Positions 23,417 to 35,358 are shown, counted from the first letter of the stretch. The stretch: DNA of 64,000 nucleotides from Sphaerolaimus hirsutus (GCA_964036195.1 OZ038456.1:10850001-10914000), one strand, 5' to 3'. Program-made: numbers and translations. Notes: generated by a model not told the origin, from the letters alone.

Positions 23417-25690
23417 TGTACATTTGATACGGGTGAATTTTAGTGCATGCACTGACGTATGTAAATGAAGCAGTTATGTATCAATGTAAATACAAAATTC
23501 ACATTGTTTTTTTTTACATTTCAAATCAATGCGTTACATGTCATCTAAAACAATCTCATGTTATCTAAAGTATTTAAATATCTAGCTCATTCTAGCTATC
23601 GGAATAGCTTTAAGGATGTCATGTTTCAAATTCTCAAAATCCATCGAAATTTTCATGTTAGTTATGTTCTGTTGAATACACTTTTGACACACGTTCAATG
23701 AGTTTAAATTTTGTGCTTTCATGCATATTTGAAAAAAATTGAGGATTACACTTACATTTAGATTCAAAAGCAAACAAAATATAGACAAATGTCTGTTTCA
23801 AGTCAAAATAACTTGTGCACAACACCTGTGACTTGTGCACTATTCGTATTTCCTATAGTATAAATAGATCCGTGCAAGTAAAAGTGCGCTGCAAAATGCG
23901 CAGTGCACTGGGAGAGGTGTAAATTTGATACTTTGTAGAACGAAAACTTAAAATTATATTTTGTAATGATAATCATGTTATAAAATAATTTGTTGCGACA
24001 TTTGTTGTACTAAAGCAACACGCGTTGTATAAAAGCGACATCCGTTGTAAAAAACCATCTTTTGTCCTAATGAGCACCTTTGTTGTATAAAAACTACTGT
24101 TGTACTAATGCACTTTTGTCCTAATGATGCACACTCCTTTGTCAGTGCACTGCACAAGTCGCAGCGCAGTCCTGCGTGCATGAATGTGCACCATACACAA
24201 TGTGACTAGTGCACCAGTCATATGACTTGCGCACAAGTTTTTTTAAATTGAAACTAACAAAAATATATCCATGCAGATAGGAGTGCAATGCGACATTACC
24301 GCAAATAACCAATAAACGTATCATTAAAATGATAGCAAACCTGAAAATACAGCTGCAGAAAGCACAGGATCCTGTTGCCCTCGTTTGTCGATTACCACGA
24401 AATGGGTAGTGAATTGAGTAACAATTTTTTTCCTGTGAAATGAGTGAATTTGTGCAGACTACATTTGTGTAAATTAATGTAGACGAAAAGGAAACGAATG
24501 TACGCAAAATATGAAAAACTCACAATTGTAACTACTTATTGAACATTAACATATTTACATTGACCCATGGTGCGCATACACTGTACAAATATTCAGAAAA
24601 TGGAATGTCATAAAGATATTCATTCGCAACACTATACTATGCACACAATGAATTATTCCCCAGTCAAAATAAAGGAATCAGAGTTCAAAAATGCATCAGA
24701 GATGCATCCATGCAAATGGCTGTGCACTGCTACATGCGCAGTGCACTGAGACAGGTATAAAATTTATTGCGCATGTCGCAGCGCACTCCCATTTGTATGG
24801 ATACACTGTACAAACAATATGACTTGTGCACAAAACTTGCGACTTGTGCACGAGTATAATGCACTTACATATACTTTGACATAACATTTTGGCATGAGTG
24901 CACAGAAACATTGCAGTACATTGAGACAGTTACAAAATTTAATAAGAAGAGAAATTTTTTCAAAAGATAAATATAAGTAAATACACTGACATAAAGATTC
25001 GGGCACGAGACATGCAACTTGTGCACTAGTCAAATTTTTATTAATTAGACACATGCCAAAAATTATTATTACAGTGCTACCAAATTATTTAAAAGCGCTT
25101 AAAATGGACACCTACCTCAGTGCAATGCACAAGTCGGAGCGCACTTCTATTCGCATGGATGTATTTTTGACATGTTTTTCCGATGTTTTTTTGTGCTTCA
25201 AGTCCAAACGACTTTTGCACGTGTCATATTTCCTAAAATATGCATCCATGCAAATAGAAGTGCGCTGCAACATGCGCAGTGCACTGGGACAACTATATCG
25301 ATTTAAACACACTTTTTCTCATGCTCGAATTGAAAATAACTTGTGCAGAACACATGTGACTTGTGCGCGAGTCATATAAATCTGATGTAAATTTCGTGCT
25401 GTCGTGAACACAAATATTTCATTGTTTTACATTCGATGGAGAAATGAAGCAACTTTTGCATGTCATAAACCGATAACTTTACGATCCTACAGTAAATCAA
25501 ATTCAGGGTCGTAAAAGTATAGCATGTCAATAACAAATTTGGACCCGCGCAGCAATGACCAGACGCGATATGTACTTGCAGCTAAATATGAAGTTGTCAT
25601 AAATCATTGCCTTTGGCGGCGCTTTTTGTGAAATCGATCAAAAGAATTTCCGCTGTGGTTTATTACACTGTGCTGTGCTGTGCATTGTGG
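23417..25690. repeat. Mixed repeat region with R1 and R2 third copies
   Basis: Foldback fragments at 23800-23920 and 24140-24290, R1 tail with GTGCAC copy at 24640-24960, and R2 copy c at about 25000-25690. A possible isolated exon (24336-24410, ending in AATGGGTAGTG) was considered but has no partner. The GCGACATTTGTTGTACTAAAG-like stretch at 23990-24125 is a short degenerate repeat. Confidence 0.55.
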
Positions 25691-25858
25691 GAATTTCCTT
25701 TATTACACAAGTGCGATTGTAATGGCGGCATTGTCTTTGATATTTTATATAAGTTGCACTCGTAAGAAATTCGGATCATTTGTTTGATCATTCCACTGTC
25801 ACTTGATCTTTTTCAAAGTGACGAATGCACGCTGGCCATGCGGGTTACCTACAATAAA

Positions 25859-26165
25859 AATCAGTCATAATTGCGATTGCTCAAATGCTTAATCTCTTGC
25901 CTGTGGTGCAGTAAAAGATGATTATCTCTGCATGACATTCCAGAATTTCTCCTCATTATGGAATCAGTCATATTTGTGATTGCTGAAATGCCTTAATCTT
26001 TTGCCTGTGGTGCAGTAAAAGATGATTATCTCTGCATGACATTACAGAATTTCTCCTCATTATGGAATCAGTCATAATTGCGATTGCTACAATGCCTTAA
26101 TCTCTTGCCTGTGGTGCAGTAAAAGATGATTATCTCTGCATGACATTCCAGTATTTCATTTTATT
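25859..26165 (+). repeat. 103-bp tandem repeat, three units
   Basis: Units begin at about 25859, 25962 and 26065 with AATCAGTCATA and contain GCCTGTGGTGCAGTAAAAG. The third unit runs into 26105-26280, a segment that recurs at 26967-27148 just upstream of gene 4, ending in the same TTTTTTTCAGCTACCATTTG. Confidence 0.85.
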
Positions 26166-26397
26166 TGATGGATCATGGACATTATTTTTTTGTAGCCTTA
26201 GGCAACCACTTTGAGTTTTTCCTGACATAAAAGGAACGTTCATTTTTTTCAGCTACCATTTGCGATCAAATTGTATATGAATTGATTTGAAATGTAAAAA
26301 AAGCAATGTGAATTTTGTATTTACATTGATACATAACTGCTTCATTTACATACGTCAGTGCATGCACTAAAATTCACCCGTATCAAATGTACACCCG

Positions 26398-26940
26398 TCT
26401 CAGTGCACTGCACAAGCCTGAGTGCACTCCTATCTGCATGGATATATTTTTGACAGCTTTTTGCGTGATGTCTACTGCTTCAAGTCAAAGTGACTGGTGC
26501 ACGACACATGCGACTTGTGCACAAATCAAATTTCCCACAATATACATCCGTGCAAATAGGACTGCACTGCGACATGCGCAATGCACTGACAAAGGTGGTT
26601 GCACTAGATTCCCATGCAAATTAATCTTACATTTGTCTCAGTGTACTCGCGATTGCATTTATATGCATTATAGAATATGTACTTATGCGCAATTTTTTTC
26701 TACTTAAACAATAGACAAATTATCTTTGAAGGGAATAGTTATGTAGGTCAATGCACATGTTTACACTTACGTTTGCACTAAATTTCACTTTGTATCAAAT
26801 TTACACCTGTCCCAGTGCACTGCGCATGTTGCAGCGCACTTCTACTTGCATGGATCTATTTATACTATAGGAAATACGAATAGTGCACAAGTCACAGGTG
26901 TTGTGCACAAGTCATTTTGACTTGAAACAGACATTTGTGT
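26398..26940. repeat. Two GTGCAC foldback copies
   Basis: The first (26398-26590) starts CTCAGTGCACTGCACAAGC and ends ATGCGCAATGCACTGAC. The second lies at about 26808-26935. The DNA between them (26640-26810) duplicates 14570-14770 in gene 2 intron 2. Confidence 0.65.
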
Positions 26941-27183
26941 ATATTTTGTTTGCTTTTGAATCTAAATGTAATCTTTTGCCTGTGGTGCAGTAAAAGATGA
27001 TTATCTCTGCATGACATTCCAGTATTTCATTTTATTTGATGGATCATGGACATTATTTTTTTGTAGCCTTAGGCAACCACTTTGAGTTTTTCCTGACATA
27101 AAAGGAACGTTCATTTTTTTCAGCTACCATTTGCGATCAAATTGTATATATTTTTTCGACGCACGACAGCTTCGACAAAAACG

Positions 27184-29085
27184 ATGGGCATCATTTTTTC
27201 CGGCGCTATGTGGGCAACCATCTTCTTTTCCCTGTATGCCGGCATTGGTCAGTTCAATTTTTTTATGGTGAATATTTATCTTTATAATTGAGCATACCGT
27301 ATTTCCTCGAAATACCCCCCGGGGGGTGATTGTTTCATAGTGGTCCCGAGAGGGGGGGGGGGGTTAAACGAGGGGGGGTATTTCGAGGGGGGGTTATTGT
27401 TTCACAAGAAAATTTTTGAAAACCGAGTACGAAATTGTCGTCTGAAACGTACGCAGACGTCGAAAAATGCAACAAAAACCGCAATTTAAAAGGTTCTGTA
27501 GACTAATATTAGTATGTAGATGGTATGTACACTGTTCTAACGTGACACCGACAGTGTTTTAACGTGTGTTCTGCAGTACACTGAACACAAACTACAGTTA
27601 TTGTCATGTACGTTCCCTTTACACTCAATTTGGGGGGGGGGTATTTCGAGGGGGGGGTGATTGTTTCATAGTGGTCTCGAGAGGGGGGGGTCAAACGAGG
27701 GGGGAGGGGTATTTCAAGGGGGGGGGGGGTATTTCGAGGAAATACGGTAAGCTGTGCCTTCATCGAGTACTTTTGCACAAGAAATTTATTGTTGTCAACC
27801 AACTTTGTATTTAGACCTATTCTTTAGTGAACAAGATGTTTTGCACAAGATATTTGAATGAATGTATTCATAATGAGTAATTCTAATTACATTGCGCAGC
27901 TCCATTGCTCAAATCGGACGCCCCCGCCCCCGCCCCCGCCCCATCTGTACCACGCAACGTCACCGATGACGCCAGTCGATCCCGCAGGGCGCTGGTCAAT
28001 GTTACAGACCAAATTTTGGACAATGACGGTCAGTTACACTACATAAAATGCGTAATTTGTTCATTAATTAATTACATTTCCTTCATTAACACTTCATTTT
28101 TCCGTATAATTGTGTAACACCTTTAAGACATTTTTAAACATGTAAATATTTACGATGTTTTATACAAAATATGACTAGTGCACAAGTATTATGTGTTGTG
28201 CACAAGTTATTTTTACTTGAAGCTGAAAAATATGTTTTGCTTTTGAATTTAAACGTAAGTAAAATCCAAACTTTTGTCAAAAATGATGAGTTTAGAATGC
28301 AATCCTTACGTATCAATTAAAATACAATTTTGCAATGTCTTTTCCGTTTCGAGTCAAAATGACTTGTGCACAACACATTCGACTTGTGCAAGAGTAATAT
28401 TTTCTATAATATAATGCATGCAAATAGAAGTTAATACACTGTCACATACGCATCAGTCCAGTCTCATTTCGAACTGCAGGTGCACTGCGTGTGCAGCGTT
28501 CCCATAACAACAACGACGGGATGGAAGACGCTATGGGTGAACAGAATGACACGAAGCCATGTCGCACTAACCTGTGCAAGCTGTACACCAAGCTGTTCAC
28601 CACGATTGGCGAAATGGACACCGTCACTATTGAGGATGTTGTGAGTTCGCTTTTTTATAACTTCCAGTCATGTGCGTGCGTGCGTGTGTGCGTGTCTGTG
28701 CGTGTGTGTGTCTGTGCGTGTGTGTGTCTGTGCGTGTGTGTGTCTGCGTGTGTGTGCGTATGCGTGTGCGTGTGCGTGTGCGTGTGCGTGTGCGTGTGCG
28801 TGTGCGTGTGCGTGTGCGTGTGCGTGTGCGTGTGCGTGTGCGTGTGCGTGTGCGTGTGCGTGTGCGTGTGCGTGTGTGTAATGATTAATTCAATGCTATT
28901 TCCCAAAAAGTTCAATCACACTCTGTTCATTCTCCCAGAATCCGTCGTCCAGACACATTGCCGCCACGGATGTACTGCTGGTGGTCCAAGTGACAATCAT
29001 CGTTTTTGTAATTGTTTCCGCTTTAATTTTTCTAATTAACAAGAAGAAAGCGGCTCATGTTCCAAATATTGTTCAACATGTGTAA
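27184..29085 (+). CDS. Gene 4: small type I membrane protein with a basic cleavage-type site
   Basis: Exons 27184-27247, 27900-28028, 28480-28640 and 28939-29085 (TAA at the end); all junctions agree in phase, 501 nt, about 166 residues. Exon 1 is a hydrophobic signal peptide starting MGIIFSGAMW. Exon 2 has an Ala/Pro run (PAPAPAP), two N-glycosylation sequons (NVT twice) and SRSRRA, a furin-like RSRR site. Exon 3 is hydrophilic with a PCRTNLCK Cys pair. Exon 4 has one membrane segment of about 22 residues (VLLVVQ...LIFLI) followed by NKKKAAH and a short tail. I do not recognise the family. Secretion, cleavage and membrane anchoring parallel gene 2, 9 kb upstream on the same strand. Confidence 0.68.
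27297..27747. mobile_element. TA-flanked element with C/G-run ends, copy 1
   Basis: The ends are CCGTATTTCCTCGAAATAC and its reverse complement, flanked by TA on both sides, each followed inward by long C or G runs. It lies in intron 1 of gene 4. A second copy is at 56099-56560, with the same interior (TGTAGACTAATATTAGTATG). It looks like a Tc1/mariner-type non-autonomous element. The interior frames are shadows of the repeat. Confidence 0.85.
28672..28880. repeat. GTGTGC microsatellite in intron 3 of gene 4
   Basis: A run of TGTGTGCG/TGTCTGTG that becomes a pure hexamer (GTGTGC)n from about 28757. It starts right after the donor of exon 3. Open frames through it in several frames and on both strands are artefacts of the hexamer. 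Confidence 0.95.
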
Positions 29086-29188
29086 ATACCTCGTTCCTCG
29101 TTATTTTGCCCATTATTTTGACCGTATATTTTGCGCAGTTGGTGAAAATGACTTATATTGACATTAGCAGAAATCAGAAATTGACATC

Positions 29189-29330
29189 AGAAAAATTAGC
29201 TGGGCATTAGTCACCTCCAACGAGGTGTCCGATCTGAGCGACGGGGACGCTCCCAGCGTGTCAGATCATGTACAGATTGCATGGACGTGTTTCTGTTATT
29301 GATCTCCTCGGCTTCAAGTCAAAGCGATTG
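29189..29330 (+). repeat. Coding-like segment, copy 1 of a duplicated block
   Basis: The block from AGAAAAATTAGCTGGGC to GGCTTCAAGTCAAAGCG recurs at 29894-30031 with almost no change. One frame reads TSNEVSDLSDGDAPSVSDH, flanked by possible AG acceptors and a GTACAG donor, like a small acidic exon. It could be an alternative cytoplasmic-tail exon of gene 4, which ends 104 bp earlier, or a decayed exon. The part 29310-29460 also recurs at 30225-30380, so three blocks here are shuffled. Confidence 0.45.
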
Positions 29331-29893
29331 ATGTTGATTATGGAAAATTGACTTCTGCACTAGTAACATGTGTTGTGCACAAGTCTCTTTGACTTGAAAT
29401 ATGAAAAATGTTTTCAAAAAGGTGTAAGACGTTCACCAATGTCCTACTAATTAATTCTCTAATGTTTGTTAATTTTATGTCTATTTTATTACTTATATTG
29501 ACAAATAAAATTAAAAATTGTTTAAATAATTACTCCCTGATTCTAACAACAAAGATTGAAATTGTATAAAATTAGTATATTTAAACACGCCATATATTCA
29601 AGTACTGATAAATTTATTTATGTATATAAATATGATAATTTATTTATTTATTTATTTATTCATACGCCAGCTTTGAACTGAGGTAAACAATAAATTCCAT
29701 TTAAATAGTTCAATATAAGCATAATAGTAACATGAACATGTCAATGAGAACATGCTGCAGTGCACTCATATTTGCACGGATTTATATTATAGGAAATACA
29801 ACTAGTGCACAAGTATCATGTGTCGTGCACAAGTTGTTTTGACTTGAAGCAGACAAATAATGTAGTAATACTTGATAGTCATTGATGGAATGA

Positions 29894-30380
29894 AGAAAAA
29901 TTAGCTGGGCATTAGTCACCTCCAACGAGGTGTCCGATATGAGCGACGGGGACGCTCCCAGCGTGTCAGATCATGTACAGATTGCATGGACGTGTTTCTG
30001 TTATTGATCTCCTCGGCTTCAAGTCAAAGCGACTTGTGCACGACACACGTGACTTGTGCACTAGTCTAATTGTTGACAAAATGATTTAATTTGATTGATT
30101 TGAACAAAAACGTATCACCTCTGCTTCAAGTCATGGCGACTTGTGCACGACACACGTGACTTGTGCACTAGTCTAATTGTTGACAAAATGATTTAATTTG
30201 ATTGATTCGAACAAAAACGTATCACCTCTGCTTCAAGTCAAAGCGATTGATGTTGATTATGGAAAATTGACTTCTGCACTAGTAACATGTGTTGTGCACA
30301 AGTCTCTTTGACTTGAAATATGAAAAATGTTTTCAAAAAGGTGTAAAACGTTCACCAATGTCCTACTAATTAATTCTCTA
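29894..30380 (+). repeat. Second copy of the coding-like segment and flanks
   Basis: The acidic frame is kept, with one Leu-to-Met change, while the neighbouring non-coding parts are rearranged: the TGACAAAATGATTTAATTTG block occurs twice in tandem (30070-30090 and 30180-30200). From 30380 to 31010 I see no gene, only AT-rich sequence and one 92-codon frame without recognisable features. Confidence 0.55.
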
Positions 30381-31016
30381 ATGTTTGTTTATTTTATGTC
30401 TATTTGAATTAGAAATGTGTCACCTGTACTTCCAATAAACACTTCACACATTCCAGTTGCAACACAAATTTATACTTGCACAATCCGCATTTGATGCAGT
30501 CAATAATTCTCTGCACCAAATGTCCCCAATCACTACATCTGCTTATTTCACATTGCTACAATTGACTGCATATATTCATCGATAAATGCATCGAGTGAGT
30601 AATTAAAGTGGGTTGGGTGCGCTGGAACACTTATCGATTGCTCTATTTATATATGCAAGTGCATTTTAAGTACAACGTGTGTTCTATTTCCAGTTCACAC
30701 GCATTAATCTGCTTAATTTACGTAACTTGCTACTTAGTGGTTTACATTTGCAAATTTATTCATTTGCGGCACCTAAGTGTGTTACATTCAACGATTCCTG
30801 AACTTGTACTTATGTTTTCATCTATTTATGACCTCTTTTTTGCATTTCTATCAGTAGCCAAATCGAACTTGAGATGCGCGATATAAGCTACTAGTGCACA
30901 ACATAATGTCTCTTTAATTACACCCCTAAGTTTGCCGATGCGCAACACACTTCAATGGCGGACCGGAAAATTTCATTTAATTACAGTTCCGGTACTCCGG
31001 TCCGATAGTCACGTGG

Positions 31017-31215
31017 ACTTGTGCACAAGTGCATTTTGCTTTGTTTATACCACAAAATAATAGCTCCACAAGTCATGTTTACTTGTGCACAAGTATATTT
31101 TGCTTTGTATACGAAACAAAAAAGCTGTCTCCGCAAATGCAGTTACTTGTGCACAAGTGATATTCTTACAAGTGTAATTGTGCGCGAGCAAAAGTCCATT
31201 TACTTGTGCACAAGT
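31017..31215. repeat. Four perfect ACTTGTGCACAAGT palindromes at regular spacing
   Basis: The 14-bp perfect palindrome starts at 31017, 31081, 31145 and 31202 (spacings 64, 64, 57). The first two are followed by the same CATTTTGCTTTGT or TATTTTGCTTTGT. Unlike the foldback copies, these lack the octamer arms. They stand at the right limit of the GTGCAC family; I found none beyond 31.3 kb. Confidence 0.85.
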
Positions 31216-31539
31216 TGAATTAGCCCGGTGTCATAACTATTGACACAGATGACCTGGGAATGTGATTTTTTGCATGCGATATCAGGAAGTGTTTTCAAAT
31301 TCGCATGGCAAATTGAAGCGCGATCGCACAACATTTAAAAAAATTTTATATTATGAGACAATATAGTGTTATGCGATAGACAGTCATTTGCGGACATTTT
31401 TGCCATTTTGTCTATTTCGAGTTCTAAGCGGATCCATAATCAGTGAGTCGTGCTTTATAAGGAACACACCATTTAACATCGATATAACACGTTTGAAATC
31501 TGCGCGACACACCGACTCCTGCAGTAGAACATGTATCAG

Positions 31540-31950
31540 ACCCAGTTTTTCTGCCTTTTTTCCATTTTCTGCCTCAATTTTCCATTTTTCCGCCTCATTT
31601 TACATTTTTCTGGCTCAACTTTCTGTTTTCTGATCAGCCAAACTGGTAAAAAAAATTTTGCAGATTATCAATGATGTAAAAATTTTTGTGTTTCAAGCAA
31701 AATTACTGCAAATTTTATCATTTTTCCGGCAAAATTTCAGCAAGTTTTTCCATTTCCGTGCAAATTTGATTTTTCCGTTTCCGTTTTTCCAGCCTCTTTT
31801 TCCGTTTTCCGACCGCTTAAATTTTTTTTTCCATTTCCGTTTTCCGCCAAGTGCAATTATTTTTCTGTTTTCCGTTCCGTTTTCCGGCCACTGAAAAATT
31901 TTTCTGTTTCCGTTTCCATTTTCCGTAAAAAAAATTTTTTGACACCCTAG
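31540..31950. mobile_element. One-ended hAT-like arm, TTTCCG family
   Basis: Repeated TTTCCGTTTTCCGGC-like motifs end in TTTTTTTGACACCCTA at 31950, the same right end as the elements at 35893-36411 and 52169-54140. No matching TAGGGTGTC left end is visible, so this is a truncated or one-armed copy. Confidence 0.7.
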
Positions 31951-32005
31951 TGGTACCCATTTGAAGAATTTTTTGACTACAATATTTTGTCTATATATTT
32001 TTAGG

Positions 32006-32348
32006 TACCGTAGTATATACTCGAATAATCCACCCGCCTTGAATAATCCCCCCCCCCTTGAATAATTCCCCCTGTTAGAGCAGCGAGAAAAAAATAATTC
32101 CCCCCCCCCTCGAATAATCCCCCCCCCTAAGCCATATGATAAAGTTTTTGTGTCTAATTTGAACAAAAAAGGCACGTTATTTTGTACATAAAGCATATTT
32201 CATGAAATCAGTTACTAGATACATGTTCGAAATTTTTGACGAAATAATAATTCCCCCCTTGAATAATTCCCCCTCTCGAATAATCCCCCCCTCATAAAGG
32301 TCTGACGAAAAAATAATCCCCCGGGGGGATTATTCGAGTATATAATTG
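32006..32348. mobile_element. C-run element with GAATAATCC ends
   Basis: The left end GTATATACTCGAATAATCC is mirrored at the right by GGATTATTCGAGTATATAA, with runs of C or G inside, like the TA-flanked elements at 27297 and 56099 but with GAATAATCC instead of GAAATACC. The exact limits are uncertain by a few bases. No coding capacity. Confidence 0.65.
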
Positions 32349-32477
32349 TATATATTACCTATATACAATTATAAGCTGCAGTTTATGTGGCTTTTAATAT
32401 TGAGGAAAATGGTATGACACATTGCTCTTATTTAGATGCTTCTGTGATGATCTACATGCTGAAAAAATTGCGTTAAT

Positions 32478-32674
32478 TTTTGGCGCCATTTTGGCGCCTG
32501 GCGCCATTTTGGCGCTGGCGCCATTTTTTCAGATGGCGCCGTGTCGCCATTGGCGCCTGGCGCTATTTTCTCTGGCGCCCTTTTGGCGCTGACGCCATTT
32601 TTTCAGATTGCGCCGTGACGCCATTGGCGCCTGGCGCCATTTTTCCTGGCGCTTTGCCATCACTACCCTGGGTG
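32478..32674. mobile_element. One-ended hAT-like arm, GGCGCC family
   Basis: A run of TGGCGCC/TTTTGGCGCC motifs that ends GGCGCTTTGCCATCACTA, the right end of the GGCGCC family. There is no TAGTGATGG left end. Translated frames of this arm have no meaning. Confidence 0.7.
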
Positions 32675-32772
32675 GTGAACTGCCATGTATAAGACTCTAT
32701 ATATTTAGACTTAAATAAGTACGTTGGGTAATATAAATTATCTCATAAAGGACAAAGCATGCAAGTTCAAAA

Positions 32773-33642
32773 CAGAGTTGGAAAAACGTATTTATGTTTA
32801 CCCGAAATACCCGGTTATTCGGGTATTTATACTTACGTTTACGTTTACGTTTTTCAAAAATACCATTACGATTTGTTACGTTTTCCTGACAAAAATACCC
32901 AGGTACTAGGGAAAACGTAAAAAGCGTATGGAAAATAGAAAAACTGCTATTTATTTGAAATATTTTCAACACCGTATGCATAAAGTTTGTGTGCGGCGAC
33001 TTTTGGTGTGTTTATGTATTGCGATTCATTATGACAACGCGCTAGGGTGCTGATATTGGTGGAAAAAGATAGCCAAAACATTTCTCTAGCAACGTATAAA
33101 ATGCACCCTAGCTTTATCCTACCCCCATCCCGTGTAGTCCCCAAAATGAAATTGGCGTAGACAAAAGTTAATGTGCCAGGAACAAAAGTTCACTTCTACA
33201 ATAATGCTAGAGGGGTACAATAAAGTTGGGGGGCTGGGATTTCATACTTTGGTAATGAAATGTTCTGGTCATATTTTGATACAAAAATCAGCCCCCCAGC
33301 ACACCGTCATCACAAATTGCAATTATAAACACACAAAAGTTGCCCGTGCAGGAACCTTATGCGTGGGGTGCATTAGATTCCACTCGCACTCACCATGTAC
33401 TTGACAATGAATAAATACTTCACATTATTCATCATGTTCATCAAACTGTAAAAATAGGTGAGGTTTTTCACACGCTCTGAAGATGGGAGTGCTTCAAAGT
33501 ATTTTTATGTTTACGTTTTTTTTACGTTTACCTGGGTACTTTCAAAGTATTTTACGCTTTTAGTATCAATACTTAAAATTGAGAAAAGGTATTTACGTTT
33601 ACATTTACGTTTTCCAAAAATACCGGTATTTGTACAACTCTG
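32773..33642. mobile_element. hAT-like element, ACGTTT arms, copy 1
   Basis: Starts CAGAGTTGGAAAAACG and ends ACAACTCTG; flanked by the 8-bp direct repeat GTTCAAAA (32765-32772 and 33643-33650). Both ends are arms of repeated ACGTTT (AAACGT) around cargo of about 550 bp with no gene. The 8-bp duplication and YAG-type ends fit the hAT superfamily. Confidence 0.85.
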
Positions 33643-34059
33643 GTTCAAAACTCTACATCTCGGCCATTTCTCACTCGATTTTCACCTATGAATGCTTAAA
33701 ATGGTCATAATGACCTGTACATTTTATTTTTATCTTCTGATTATCTGTATGCATTGTTCTTCATGTGGTTATTTTATGAGTGTGAGGCGAAAGTTCAAAG
33801 TGCTATAACTTTTGATTGGAAAGAGATATCGAAATAATTTTTATACCAGATTTATCCTTTTTATCTAAAGTATATGATAGCATGTTCAAAAAGTTACTTT
33901 TTCTTGTTCAAAAACCAGGTCAAATCCACATACGGAATTTAGACATCAATAATCCTATCACAAACATTGAATTTGCAGGTTGTCCTGATTATTTCAAATG
34001 TTGAACGATCCAAATCGGCCCAGAAATGGCTGAGTAACAAAGCTTCAAAATCAATGTCC

Positions 34060-35358
34060 AGATCGGCCATGTAAAGTGTAAAGTAAAGTGTCAAATGTAA
34101 AGTAAAGTGTAAAGTAAAGTGTCAAATGTAAAGTCAAATGTCAAATGTAAAGTCAAATGTCAAGTAAAGTGTCAAATGTAAGATAAAGTGTCAAATGTAA
34201 AGTCAAATGTAAAGTCAAATGTCAATTGTGATGAAAAACACAAAATATTGAAGAAAAAAGAAAAATATTAAAAGGAAATTCACGAGATCCGCGTGAAATG
34301 TATTCCGACATGGATAGTGTATGTTGGCGGTATTGTGAATCCACAATATCATATATTGGCATGTTCCAGATCATAAATGTGGTATGTATCCTAAATCAAT
34401 GGGGGATAACAGATGGGGTGACCTATGGTAACTTAACCCAACTCAAAGTTTGTATTGGATATTGGTGGATACAATTGGATATTGTACGAACAAAAGTAAA
34501 AGACGCGGGATTTCCGGCCGTGTCACTGATAATGGCCACGGAATACGATTAAGTGACCGGAGATGGTCGCTCATGCCGGCCGACACACTAGTTGACACAT
34601 GTATGGGATGTATGTGTACAAAGCGGTGTATCCAAACGGCTGCTTTGGCGAGCTGCCAAGTTCCCATACAGATAATTTTTTGGGATAACCCATATATAAA
34701 CTTGGCAGCTTCCCAAAAAGCTTTTTGTATATGCCTATTTGTATACCATTCAGAAATCAGTTTACATACATGTGTCAACTAGTGTGTCCATCGCCATTAG
34801 CGACCATTTTCGCTCGCTTTATCACATTCCATGGTCATTATCAGTGATGCGAACGCAAATGATGTGCCTTTAATTCTCGTTCGTACATTACTCCACTGTA
34901 TACAATGGTGAATTGGAAGCGTGCCAAGTTTATATAAAGTCTGTGATCCAAATCAACAGTTTAAATATTGAAAATCATGGTGTTTCGAAATGTCGCTTCA
35001 GACCTAAATTAACAAGGATCAACGCATTGCGCTGTTACAAAAAATCATAAATCGCGTTGTTTGAAAGATTCTACGTTTTCTGCCCCAAAATTCTGCTGCA
35101 GCCGATAAGTTGAAATTCTTGGTTTGCGATCGCCATCCAACACGATACTATCCCTGTCGGAATCCATTTCACACGGATTTCGTGACTTTCTTTTTATTAT
35201 ATTTCTTTTTTTGTGTATATTTATCGTTTGTCATGACAATTGACACTTAACTTTACACTTTACTTTACATTTGACACTTTACTTTGCATTTGACTTTACA
35301 TTTGACACTTTACTAGGCATTTCACTTTACATTTGACACATTACTTTACACTTTACAG
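34060..35358. repeat. Large foldback with TAAAGTCAAATG minisatellite ends
   Basis: The outer ends are AAGTGTAAAGTAAAGTGTC-like tandem motifs at 34075-34230 and, inverted, at 35230-35358. Inside, ACGAGATCCGCGTGAAATG...CCGACATGGATAG at 34278-34316 is mirrored by 35150-35190. A further inverted pair around GACCGGAGATGGTCGC lies at the centre. Looks like a palindromic non-autonomous transposon; no coding capacity is supported. Confidence 0.65.

Noticed and set aside
24336-24410. Single exon-like stretch ending AATGGGTAGTG
   Set aside because: The donor is plausible, but no acceptor or neighbouring exon in the right phase was found.
28655-29039. Long frames rich in Cys-Val, Arg-Val or Thr-His
   Set aside because: They are six-frame readings of the GTGTGC microsatellite.
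1-31220. The left half as an integrated baculovirus-like genome (fusion protein plus palindromic repeats like hr regions)
   Set aside because: The genes have many introns and no other core viral gene is seen; the palindromes behave like transposon copies with shared flanks. The idea would need additional viral genes outside the window.
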